64,000 nucleotides of DNA from Flavobacterium gillisiae (GTDB lineage: Bacteria > Bacteroidota > Bacteroidia > Flavobacteriales > Flavobacteriaceae): the NCBI RefSeq assembly GCF_900107635.1, contig NZ_FNRD01000003.1:62001-126000 (forward strand), given 5' to 3'. The translations under genes were made by a program, and so were the position numbers. Each line of letters begins with the position of its first letter. Positions within the stretch are counted from its first letter, which is position 1. Below, one piece after another: positions 27,054-34,973 of the stretch. The notes below the pieces were generated by a model. That model was not told the DNA's origin, ran no database searches, and saw only the letters and a program-made list of their open reading frames with translations.

Positions 27054-29462
27054 ATGATAAAAGAAAAAACCAATACTACATTGACATTCGAAGATTTTAA
27101 AACCGAAGTGTTGAACGACTATAGAATCGCTATGATAAGTAGAGAGTGTAGTTTATTAGGGCGTAGAGAGGTATTGACCGGAAAGGCAAAGTTCGGAATT
27201 TTTGGTGATGGAAAGGAAGTGCCGCAATTAGCGATGGCTAAATTTTTCAAAAATGGTGACTTCCGTTCTGGATATTATCGTGACCAAACTTTTATGATGG
27301 CCATAGGTCAAATGACGGTTGAACAATTTTTTGCAGGACTATATGGTAATTCAAATATAGAACAAGACCCTATGTCTGCAGGTAGGCAAATGGGAGGTCA
27401 TTTTGCTACTCATAGCTTGAATGAAGACGGTTCTTGGAAAGACTTAACAAAACAAAAAAATTCGAGTGCTGACATTTCTCCTACAGCAGGACAAATGCCT
27501 AGATTACTAGGACTTGCACAGGCATCAAAAATATACAGACAAGTTAAAGGAATACCCAACAAAGATAATTTCTCGAATGAAGGAAATGAAATTGCTTGGG
27601 GAACCATTGGAAACGCTAGTACCTCAGAAGGATTGTTTTTTGAAACAATTAATGCTGCAGGTGTTTTGCAAGTACCAATGATAATAAGTGTTTGGGATGA
27701 TGAATATGGTATTTCAGTTCATGCAAAACATCAGACTACCAAAGAGAACATTTCAGAAATTCTAAAAGGATATCAAAGAAATGACACTGAAAAAGGATAT
27801 GAAATCCTTAGAGTAAAAGGATGGGATTATACCGATCTTATTGCTACCTATGAGAAAGCATCCACTATTTCACGCGAACAACATGTTCCTGTGCTAATAC
27901 ATGTAAATGAACTGACTCAACCTCAAGGGCATTCTACCTCTGGATCACATGAAAGGTACAAAGATGGAGATCGCCTTGCGTGGGAAAGAGATTTCGACTG
28001 TATCAGACAGATGAAATTATGGATGATTGCAATTAACATCGCTTCTCCTGAAGAATTAGATGAAATAGATGCAAGCGCTAAAAAAGAAGTGCTAGCAGGT
28101 AAAAAAGCGGCATGGAGTGCTTTTATTGAACCTATTGTTGAAGAACAAAAAGAGTTGATTTCATTACTACAAAAAATTGCAAATTCAAGTAATCATAAAG
28201 AAGCGATACTAAAATATGCTTCGAGCTTAAGCAGTGTAAAAGACCCAATAAGAAAGGAAATTCTAATTGCAGCACGTAAATCTTTGCGCCTTATCGTTAA
28301 TGAAGGCGGAAAAACCGAATTGTCAAATTGGATTACTTCTTATACTAAGAAAAATCAAGAAAAATTTAGCAGTCATTTATATTCTGATTCTGATTTAAAT
28401 GTCTTCTCCGTAAAACAAGTTTTACCGCAATATGCTGAAGACGCAAAAGAGGATACAGACGGCAGAATGATTTTACGTGATAATTTTGATGCTATATTTA
28501 CAAAATACCCTGAGACCTTAATTTTTGGAGAAGATGCAGGAGCCATTGGTGATGTAAACCAAGGTTTAGAGGGTATGCAGGAAAAATACGGTGCGCTACG
28601 CGTTGCTGATGTTGGAATACGTGAAGCTACGATTATAGGACAAGGTATTGGAATGGCGTTAAGAGGTTTACGACCGATTGCTGAAATTCAATATCTAGAC
28701 TACCTATTGTACGCTATACAAATAATGAGTGATGATTTGGCAACCCTACAATACAGAACAGTAGGAAAGCAAAAAGCACCATTAATTATCCGTACAAGAG
28801 GGCATCGTCTGGAAGGAATATGGCACTCTGGTTCTCCTATGGGAATGATCATCAATGCTATTAGAGGGATTCATGTGTTAGTTCCAAGAGACATGACAAA
28901 AGCAGCAGGTTTTTACAATTCACTGTTGGAATGTGATGAACCGGCTTTAGTAATCGAATGTTTAAACGGATACCGCTTAAAAGAGAAAAAACCACTTAAT
29001 TATGGTGAATTCAAGACCCCGATTGGTGTTGTTGAAACGATGAAAGAAGGTGCTGATATTACTTTAGTTTCTTATGGTTCTACACTAAGATTAGTGGAAC
29101 AAGCTGCTCAAGAACTTCTTGAAGTAGGTATTGACTGTGAGATTATAGATGTACAATCTTTGCTTCCATTTGACATTAATCATGACCTTGTAAAAAGTAT
29201 AGCTAAAACAAATCGTCTTTTAGTAATTGACGAAGACGTTCCTGGTGGAGCTTCTGCTTATATTTTACAACAAATTCTTGAGCAACAAGATGGTTATAAT
29301 TATTTAGATAGCAAACCGCAAACCTTAACTTCAAAAGCACACAGACCATCTTATGGAACTGATGGTGACTATTTTTCTAAACCATCTGCAGAAGATATTT
29401 TCGAAAAAGTATATGCTATGATGAATGAGGTAAACCCATCAACATATCCCAATTTATATTAA
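27054..29462 (+). CDS. 2-oxo acid dehydrogenase E1, fused alpha and beta subunits
   Basis: 802 residues. The alpha part (about 1-400) has the thiamine diphosphate region GTIGNASTSEGLFFETINAAG and SVWDDEYGISV. The beta part (about 465-800) has FGEDAGAIGDVNQGLEGMQE, a C-terminal transketolase domain and IIDVQSLLPFD. This single-chain E1 is the usual Bacteroidetes form, acting on branched-chain 2-oxo acids or pyruvate with E2/E3 encoded elsewhere. No lipoyl or E2 gene is adjacent. Own promoter and terminator. Confidence 0.9.
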   Translation: MIKEKTNTTLTFEDFKTEVLNDYRIAMISRECSLLGRREVLTGKAKFGIFGDGKEVPQLAMAKFFKNGDFRSGYYRDQTFMMAIGQMTVEQFFAGLYGNSNIEQDPMSAGRQMGGHFATHSLNEDGSWKDLTKQKNSSADISPTAGQMPRLLGLAQASKIYRQVKGIPNKDNFSNEGNEIAWGTIGNASTSEGLFFETINAAGVLQVPMIISVWDDEYGISVHAKHQTTKENISEILKGYQRNDTEKGYEILRVKGWDYTDLIATYEKASTISREQHVPVLIHVNELTQPQGHSTSGSHERYKDGDRLAWERDFDCIRQMKLWMIAINIASPEELDEIDASAKKEVLAGKKAAWSAFIEPIVEEQKELISLLQKIANSSNHKEAILKYASSLSSVKDPIRKEILIAARKSLRLIVNEGGKTELSNWITSYTKKNQEKFSSHLYSDSDLNVFSVKQVLPQYAEDAKEDTDGRMILRDNFDAIFTKYPETLIFGEDAGAIGDVNQGLEGMQEKYGALRVADVGIREATIIGQGIGMALRGLRPIAEIQYLDYLLYAIQIMSDDLATLQYRTVGKQKAPLIIRTRGHRLEGIWHSGSPMGMIINAIRGIHVLVPRDMTKAAGFYNSLLECDEPALVIECLNGYRLKEKKPLNYGEFKTPIGVVETMKEGADITLVSYGSTLRLVEQAAQELLEVGIDCEIIDVQSLLPFDINHDLVKSIAKTNRLLVIDEDVPGGASAYILQQILEQQDGYNYLDSKPQTLTSKAHRPSYGTDGDYFSKPSAEDIFEKVYAMMNEVNPSTYPNLY

Positions 29463-29481
29463 AAAATAATACTGTACTAAA

Positions 29482-29510
29482 AAATTCCGACTGCTAAGCA
29501 GTTGGAATTT
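29482..29510 (+). terminator. Intrinsic terminator after the E1 gene
   Basis: AAATTCC and ACTGC pair with GCAGT and GGAATTT, with one G-U position and a TAA loop, followed by T's. Confidence 0.8.
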
Positions 29511-29572
29511 TTTTATAATAATAAAAACAGTATATTGTCAACTAATTAGTTACAAACTTAAATACAATAAAC

Positions 29573-29830
29573 ATGAAAAAAATAACAATGTTCATAGGTG
29601 TATTGTCAGTTATGGCAATCGTTTCTTGTAAGGAAAAAGAAGAAACTCCAGACACGACAACTAACCAAACTATTGAAGTTACTACAGAAGCTCCTCAAGC
29701 TGAAGAAAATCCTGATGGTACTTCTATTAGCGTAGGAACAGATGGCGTTGATGTAAGCACTAAAAACGGTGAAAACAAAACAAGCGTAAATGTTTCTGAA
29801 GGTGAAGCAAAAGTTGAAATTAAAAAATAA
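29573..29830 (+). CDS. Small lipoprotein of unknown function
   Basis: 85 residues. Signal peptide with lipobox AIVSC followed by KEKEETPD, which could act as an export signal. The rest is a Thr/Glu-rich linker and a repetitive C-terminus (SISVGTDGVDVST, then SVNVSEGEAKVEI) that alternates like a short beta strand pair. No known domain. Own terminator at 29856; next to a peptidase and another lipoprotein gene but not obviously in their operon. Confidence 0.65.
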   Translation: MKKITMFIGVLSVMAIVSCKEKEETPDTTTNQTIEVTTEAPQAEENPDGTSISVGTDGVDVSTKNGENKTSVNVSEGEAKVEIKK

Positions 29831-29855
29831 TAATATTTTTTAAAGTTAAAATTAT

Positions 29856-29886
29856 AAAGCCAATCTGGATTCGTTCAGTTGGCTTT
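29856..29886 (+). terminator. Intrinsic terminator after the small lipoprotein gene
   Basis: AAAGCCAA (29856-29863) pairs with TTGGCTTT (29879-29886), then a T run. Confidence 0.8.
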
Positions 29887-29919
29887 TTTTATACTATTGA
29901 AAACACAAAATAGCAATAA

Positions 29920-30600
29920 ATGACAAGTTTAGAAACCGTTTTAAGAAATACCCAAGACGTTAAAGTAATAGCTGACTCTATCAGTTTAAATCAATATGTC
30001 GCTTTGGATTTATCCGTTTTAAATCATAATCTACCTAAGGAATCATTAGCAAATTCAGCTGATTTTGAAAAATACATTGAAAGTTACTTGACTTCAAACA
30101 ATGCAAAAGTTGCTTATGGCGGTTATAATGAAGAAAGAAATCTTTATAAGCGAAGCACTATATTTAAAGATGAGGAGACAGAGGAACGAAACATACATAT
30201 TGGTTTAGATTTGTGGATAAAAGCTGGAACGCCCATTTTATCTGCTCTTGATGGCAAAATCCACAGTTTTTATTTCAATGCAGGTTTTGGCGACTATGGT
30301 CCCACCATCATTTTAGAACACCATATCGAAAATGAAACATTTTATACTTTATATGGACATTTATCGTTGGATAGTTTAGAGAATATAGAAATTGGCACTG
30401 TTTATAAAAAAGGGCAACAAATAGGTTTATTAGGAGATTCAGCTGTGAATGGTGATTATTCTCCACATCTGCATTTTCAAATTATAAAAAACATAGGAAC
30501 TAATTTTGGTGACTACCCTGGAGTTTGCACAAAAAGCGACTTGAGTTTTTATTTAGACAATTGCCCTGATCCTAACTTATTATTAAAAATAACATCTTAG
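29920..30600 (+). CDS. M23 (LytM-type) peptidase domain protein without signal peptide
   Basis: 226 residues. HIGLDLWIKAG (near 96) gives the first zinc His and Asp, and SPHLHFQI (near 188) gives the HxH, so the metal site is complete. M23 enzymes cut peptidoglycan cross-links, but residues 1-30 are hydrophilic with no export signal, so it is either cytoplasmic with another role or exported by another route. A 60-residue N-terminal region precedes the peptidase fold. The next lipoprotein gene starts 2 bp after its stop, indicating an operon. Confidence 0.8.
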   Translation: MTSLETVLRNTQDVKVIADSISLNQYVALDLSVLNHNLPKESLANSADFEKYIESYLTSNNAKVAYGGYNEERNLYKRSTIFKDEETEERNIHIGLDLWIKAGTPILSALDGKIHSFYFNAGFGDYGPTIILEHHIENETFYTLYGHLSLDSLENIEIGTVYKKGQQIGLLGDSAVNGDYSPHLHFQIIKNIGTNFGDYPGVCTKSDLSFYLDNCPDPNLLLKITS

Positions 30601-30602
30601 AA

Positions 30603-31115
30603 ATGAAAAAAGTAATCCTCCTACTAAGCTTAATTGTACTTATTGGATGTAAGTCAAAAAAACCTGATACACCAACTGAGGTAAAACCAGAAGAAGTTAA
30701 AATCATGAAATTAGCTGTCGCCAAAGTTGACGCTAATCTAAAGACAAAATCGTACGAATTAGGGAAACGAATTTTAATGACTTGCAACACTTCTAAGTTT
30801 AAACCCTTTAATCAAAGTGAAGCGACACAATCTGTAATCGACAACATAACATTGGAAAAGTTATCAAAGACCTGTGCTAAATTCAGACAGCGCTATGGTG
30901 CTTTTAAAGACCTTAAATTAATGGAAGTGTATAAAGAAAATACGGCTAATATTACTATTTTTCGCTATAAAGCACTCTATACAAAGGCTGTGGCCAATAA
31001 AGAACTTCGTGTTTACATGAATAACCAAAATAAAGTAGCCGCAATAAAATCTATGGACTGGAATGATGTTTTCGAACGAAAACTATTCACAGATACTGAT
31101 ACAGATACTGAGTAG
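30603..31115 (+). CDS. Lipoprotein of unknown function, cotranscribed with the M23 peptidase
   Basis: 170 residues. Lipobox LIGC followed by KSKKPD, basic, suggesting a periplasm-facing anchor. A mixed alpha/beta body (30-160) with RQRYGAFKDLKLMEVYKEN and TIFRYKALYTK resembles small DUF3887 or NTF2-like ligand-binding folds, but I cannot assign it. It ends in a Thr-Asp repeat (TDTDTDTE). The 2-bp spacing ties it to the M23 gene. Confidence 0.6.
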   Translation: MKKVILLLSLIVLIGCKSKKPDTPTEVKPEEVKIMKLAVAKVDANLKTKSYELGKRILMTCNTSKFKPFNQSEATQSVIDNITLEKLSKTCAKFRQRYGAFKDLKLMEVYKENTANITIFRYKALYTKAVANKELRVYMNNQNKVAAIKSMDWNDVFERKLFTDTDTDTE

Positions 31116-31137
31116 CTCGTACTGGCTCGCATTTCTA

Positions 31138-31188
31138 AAATAATCCAAATAGAAAATGACTTAATTTCATTTTCTATTTGGATTATTT
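31138..31188 (+). terminator. Terminator-like perfect 22-bp inverted repeat
   Basis: Two perfectly complementary 22-nt arms (31138-31159 and 31167-31188) with a 7-nt loop CTTAATT follow the lipoprotein stop by 22 bp. The stem is unusually long and AT-rich (core CCAAATAGAAAATGA). The rest of the interval to 31580 is gene-free. Confidence 0.65.
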
Positions 31189-31476
31189 GCTTCTAATTCT
31201 AAGCTAATAGTATAATTAGCACTACTTCCCTATCTCCAGATTTTTAACATATTGCTGAAAGCTTCTACATTTTCAATTATCTGACAAACAGCGTTAAAGC
31301 CTAATACGCGCCTACAAACCTCTACTATAAATAAATACGTGTTAAAATTTATGGATTAATTAATAGTGGTGTCTTTTTCTTTTAACGTTTAGTTGCGACA
31401 AATCGAGTGAATTTCGTATTAATTTTATCAAACAAAATTTAATCTTTAAGAATGCTGATTAAAAAATTTCGGAATA

Positions 31477-31525
31477 GATACTGTATTTCTACTTATCTCA
31501 AATCACAGTATCTGTTTCTACTTAT
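31477..31525 (+). promoter_or_regulatory. Overlapping inverted and direct repeats upstream of the aldehyde dehydrogenase
   Basis: GATACTGT (31477-31484) and ACAGTATC (31505-31512) are perfect inverted copies. Interleaved with them is a direct repeat TTTCTACTTAT at 31486-31496 and 31515-31525. The geometry suggests a regulator site controlling the gene at 31580. Confidence 0.4.
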
Positions 31526-31579
31526 TTTAGTTCAGCATAAGCAAGATTAAATCTATTTTAATTAATAAAAAATAAATTT

Positions 31580-32944
31580 ATGTCTATTCAAACAACAAAT
31601 CCTGCCACAAACAAAGTAGTTAAATCATTCGAAGAAATGACTGATGAACAAGTTCAAGCCGCAATCGAAAAATCAAACAATACTTTTCAGGAATGGAAAA
31701 AAACTTCTTATGATGATCGCGCAAAAGTCTTGCATAAAGTAGCTGCTTTGATGCGAGAACGAAAAACCGATTTAGCTAAGCTAATTACCCTTGAAATGGG
31801 AAAAATACTATCACAAGCAGAATGGGAAGTCAATTTAAGTGCTGACATATTAGATTACTATGCCGATAATGGAGCTGCCTTTCTTGCCGATAAAAAACTA
31901 AACCCTGAATCTGGTGAAGCTTTTATTCGAAATACTCCTGTAGGTGTTCTATTTGGCGTTATGCCTTGGAACTTTCCCTTTTATCAGGTAGTACGATTTG
32001 CTGCTCCAAACATCATGGTAGGAAACACCATATTATTAAAACATGCCTCGATTGTACCACAATGTGGTGTTGCAATAGAGGAATTATTTAAAGAAGCAAA
32101 AGCCCCAGAAGGATTATACATCAATTTGATGATTTCAGGCAAGCGAAGTACAGCATTAGTAAGTGATGATCGAATCAAAGGAGTGTCTCTAACGGGTAGC
32201 GAAGGAGCCGGATCAAGCATCGCTGAAGCGGCAGGTAAAAATTTAAAAAAATCAGTACTTGAATTAGGTGGTAGTGATGCCTTTATAATTCTAGAAGATG
32301 CGGATATTGATACTGCTGTTGAAATGGCTATTGCGGGGAGATTTAGTAATACTGGACAGAGCTGCGTTGCTTCAAAAAGGTTTATTGCCGTAGGCACTAT
32401 AGCAGATGAGTTTTTAGAAAAATTTGCAGATAAAGTTGCGGCTCTTAAAGTAGGTGATCCAATGGATCCTACTACACAAGTTGGACCGCTAAGTAGTGAA
32501 GAAGCATTAGTCAATATATTAGATCAGGTGAAACGATTTGAAAAAGCAGGTGCTACAATTTTAGTTGGTGGTAAAAGAGCATTTGATACCGGTGCCTTTA
32601 TGCAGCCTACAATTTTAACTAATCTAAAACGTGGAGTTCCTACTTTTCAGGAAGAGTTATTTGGCCCCGTAGCTTCTTTTTACAAAGTTGGAAATGAACA
32701 AGAAGCGATAGACCTTGCCAATGATTCGCCTTTTGGTTTAGGAGGTTCTATCTTTACTAAAGACACAAAACGAGCCATACAATTAGCCGATCAAATTGAT
32801 AGCGGAATGGTTTTCATCAACCAACCTACAGCGACACAACCAGATTTACCTTTTGGAGGAACTAAAGGTTCAGGCTACGGACGTGAATTATCTGAACTCG
32901 GAATTCATGAGTTTGTGAACAAAAAACTAATTAGGATAAGCTAA
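31580..32944 (+). CDS. NAD(P)-dependent aldehyde dehydrogenase (succinate-semialdehyde type)
   Basis: 454 residues. Catalytic Cys in NTGQSCVASKRF (near 260), general-base Glu in LELGGSDAFI (near 230), oxyanion Asn in MPWNFPFYQ (near 128). Length and the starts INTxNP-like (IQTTNPATNKVV) fit succinate-semialdehyde dehydrogenase-like enzymes that oxidise semialdehydes or short aldehydes in the cytosol. The following oxidoreductase, 108 bp downstream, may share its physiological role in aldehyde and enone detoxification; that is inference. Confidence 0.88.
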   Translation: MSIQTTNPATNKVVKSFEEMTDEQVQAAIEKSNNTFQEWKKTSYDDRAKVLHKVAALMRERKTDLAKLITLEMGKILSQAEWEVNLSADILDYYADNGAAFLADKKLNPESGEAFIRNTPVGVLFGVMPWNFPFYQVVRFAAPNIMVGNTILLKHASIVPQCGVAIEELFKEAKAPEGLYINLMISGKRSTALVSDDRIKGVSLTGSEGAGSSIAEAAGKNLKKSVLELGGSDAFIILEDADIDTAVEMAIAGRFSNTGQSCVASKRFIAVGTIADEFLEKFADKVAALKVGDPMDPTTQVGPLSSEEALVNILDQVKRFEKAGATILVGGKRAFDTGAFMQPTILTNLKRGVPTFQEELFGPVASFYKVGNEQEAIDLANDSPFGLGGSIFTKDTKRAIQLADQIDSGMVFINQPTATQPDLPFGGTKGSGYGRELSELGIHEFVNKKLIRIS

Positions 32945-33052
32945 CAACATAATAATGTGTTAATTAGCACCCATTTATAAAATAGAGTAATCCTTTTTAA
33001 GTTTTAGAAGAAGTGATTTCAATCTCTATCTCACAATTTAAAGTAAAAGAAC

Positions 33053-34051
33053 ATGACGACAAGACAAATTATATTGCAATCAAGACCTGTGGGGACACCT
33101 ACATTACAGAATTTTAAACTTGAAAATACCACATTAGATCAACTACAGCCTGGAGAAGTCCTGCTAAAAGGATTGTATTACTCAGTTGATCCTTATATGC
33201 GCGGCCGAATGAATGATGCCAAGTCATATGTAGCTCCCTTTAAGATAAACGAACCTTTGGATGGTGGTGTCGTAGCTACTATTATAGTAAGTAAATCAGA
33301 TAATTTTAAAGTAGGTGACACCGTAGTAGGAAGATTTCCATGGAAAGAAATGTTTGTATCAAAAGATGACGTTCTACAAAAGGTAGATACAAATGTACCC
33401 GAGTTGAGCTACTACTTAAGCATACTCGGCATGACCGGTTTAACCGCTTATTTTGGGTTGATGGATATTTGCAAGCCTAAAGCAGGTGAAACTGTAGTCG
33501 TATCCGGAGCTGCAGGAGCTGTAGGAATGGTTGTAGGACAAATTGCTAAATTACAAGGCTGCCACGTGGTAGGAATCGCAGGTACAGATGAAAAAGCCAA
33601 AACATTAATTGAAGACTTTGGTTTTGATCAAGTAATCAATTATAAAACAACCAAGGATATTTATAAATCTGTAAAAGAAGCTTGTCCCAATGGTGTAGAT
33701 GCCTATTTTGATAATGTAGGCGGAGAAATTTCGGACGCCGTTATTAGTGCCATTAATTTTCATGCCCGAATCGCTTTATGCGGACAGATATCCTTATACA
33801 ATAGTAAAGAAACACCTATGGGGCCTAGAATACAACCTATGTTATTAACAAGGAGCGTTTTAATGCAGGGCTTCATCGTTAGTAATTACCAAGATAGATT
33901 TCCTGAAGGGATGAAACATTTATCGAGTTGGGTTAAAGAAGGAAAACTAAAATTCACCCAAACAATTGAAGAAGGTTTTGATCAATTACCTACGGCATTA
34001 CTCGGTTTGTTTGAAGGTGCAAATACCGGAAAAATGATCGTCAAAGCTTAA
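33053..34051 (+). CDS. NADP-dependent oxidoreductase (zinc-free MDR, CurA/leukotriene-reductase type)
   Basis: 332 residues. Start SRPVGTPTLQNFKLENT and YSVDPYMRGRM are hallmarks of the CurA/PTGR alkenal-double-bond reductase group. Nucleotide-binding VSGAAGAVGMVVGQIAKLQG (near 145) and GTDEKAKTL support NADPH use. VDAYFDNVGGEI closes the cofactor domain. No zinc cysteines. It reduces activated C=C bonds of enals and enones. Terminator at 34081. Confidence 0.9.
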   Translation: MTTRQIILQSRPVGTPTLQNFKLENTTLDQLQPGEVLLKGLYYSVDPYMRGRMNDAKSYVAPFKINEPLDGGVVATIIVSKSDNFKVGDTVVGRFPWKEMFVSKDDVLQKVDTNVPELSYYLSILGMTGLTAYFGLMDICKPKAGETVVVSGAAGAVGMVVGQIAKLQGCHVVGIAGTDEKAKTLIEDFGFDQVINYKTTKDIYKSVKEACPNGVDAYFDNVGGEISDAVISAINFHARIALCGQISLYNSKETPMGPRIQPMLLTRSVLMQGFIVSNYQDRFPEGMKHLSSWVKEGKLKFTQTIEEGFDQLPTALLGLFEGANTGKMIVKA

Positions 34052-34080
34052 ATTATAAGGAACAATCAAAGGTTAGGAAC

Positions 34081-34119
34081 AAGCCGTTAGCAGTATTATT
34101 TTAATACAGCTAATGGCTT
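34081..34119 (+). terminator. Intrinsic terminator after the oxidoreductase gene
   Basis: AAGCCGTTAGC (34081-34091) pairs with GCTAATGGCTT (34109-34119) apart from one G-U, with GTATT/AATAC extending the stem inside, then a T-rich tail. The rest of 34052-34371 holds the regulon promoter at 34283. Confidence 0.8.
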
Positions 34120-34282
34120 CTTTCTTTTGTTATTTGAAAATCAATTCTCACTTCCACACTGGACATTTATACCATTATACCCTTACAAAATAAATAACGA
34201 CACAACATCCATAATTTAAGAACACCAACCAATTATAGATAATTATTACCTATTTTTGATGCGAGAAAAAGCAAAATAATCT

Positions 34283-34345
34283 GTGAATTATACAACTAAT
34301 TTATAAATTATATAACTCTTTTTGAATAAAAAAGTGCAAATTTTA
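34283..34345 (+). promoter_or_regulatory. Regulon promoter R1, AraC-hybrid kinase operon
   Basis: Left half GTGAATTATACAA at 34283, right half AAATTATATAAC ending 34316 (spacing one base shorter than in the other sites), then a -7 box AAATTTTA at 34338-34345. No -33 TTG. The predicted start near 34351 gives a 21-nt leader before the TTG start, supporting that start. Autoregulation by the encoded AraC protein is possible. Confidence 0.65.
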
Positions 34346-34371
34346 CACAATCAGTTAAAAAAACAAACAAT

Positions 34372-34959
34372 TTGAAGTTATATATCAAATACATGGTCAG
34401 CAATCGCTGTAAATTAGCAGTTAAAGAGGAATTAAAAAAACTTGGCTTGCATTTTATCGTTGTTGATTTAGGAGAAGTAGACGTCATGGAAAACATTTCA
34501 TTGGCACAAAGAGAACTACTTAAAGCGGGACTGCTTAGTGCAGGTTTTGAACTGATGGATGATAAAAAATCTATGCTTATAGAAAAAATTAAGAATGTAA
34601 TTATTCAAATGGTTCACCATTCAGATGAAGTTATCAAAGTTAATTTTTCTATTTATTTAAGTGAGAAACTGAATCACGATTATACTTATTTATCCAACCT
34701 ATTCTCTGAAGTACAAGGAACTACAATTGAGCACTTTATCATTTCTCATAAAACAGAACGAGTTAAGGAATTGATAATTTACGGAGAACACAATATCACT
34801 GAAATTGCATGGAAAATGGGTTATAGCAGTGTAGCACATTTATCAAGTCAGTTTAAGAAAGTAACTGGACTCTCCCCTTCTCACTTTAAAAATTTGAAAG
34901 ATAAAAGAAGATCTCCTATTGAAGAAATTGGTATAAAAAATCCAAACAATCTAAATTAA
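34372..34959 (+). CDS. AraC-family transcriptional regulator with degenerate HMA-like N-terminus
   Basis: 195 residues from a TTG start that yields MKLYIKYMVSNRCKLAVKEE, the usual start of a flavobacterial group with an HMA-like N-terminal fold. The family's CxxC metal pair is reduced to SNRC here, so metal sensing is doubtful. The C-terminal two-helix-turn-helix (about 100-185: YLSEKLNHDYTYLSNLF, ITEIAWKMGYSSVAHLSSQF, KKVTGLSPSHF) is complete. It is followed 14 bp downstream by the hybrid kinase gene. AraC proteins bind direct repeats two helical turns apart, as found in the ten regulon promoters, so it is the leading candidate regulator. Confidence 0.88.
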   Translation: MKLYIKYMVSNRCKLAVKEELKKLGLHFIVVDLGEVDVMENISLAQRELLKAGLLSAGFELMDDKKSMLIEKIKNVIIQMVHHSDEVIKVNFSIYLSEKLNHDYTYLSNLFSEVQGTTIEHFIISHKTERVKELIIYGEHNITEIAWKMGYSSVAHLSSQFKKVTGLSPSHFKNLKDKRRSPIEEIGIKNPNNLN

Positions 34960-34973
34960 GTTTTAATACCACC

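Noticed and set aside
31984..32514. 176-codon open frame antisense to the aldehyde dehydrogenase
   Set aside because: It mirrors a well-supported gene, has no recognisable domain, and its low-complexity Ser/Ala composition is what an antisense frame produces. Similar long antisense frames at 46214-46720, 14710-15321 and 56610-56960 were dropped for the same reason.
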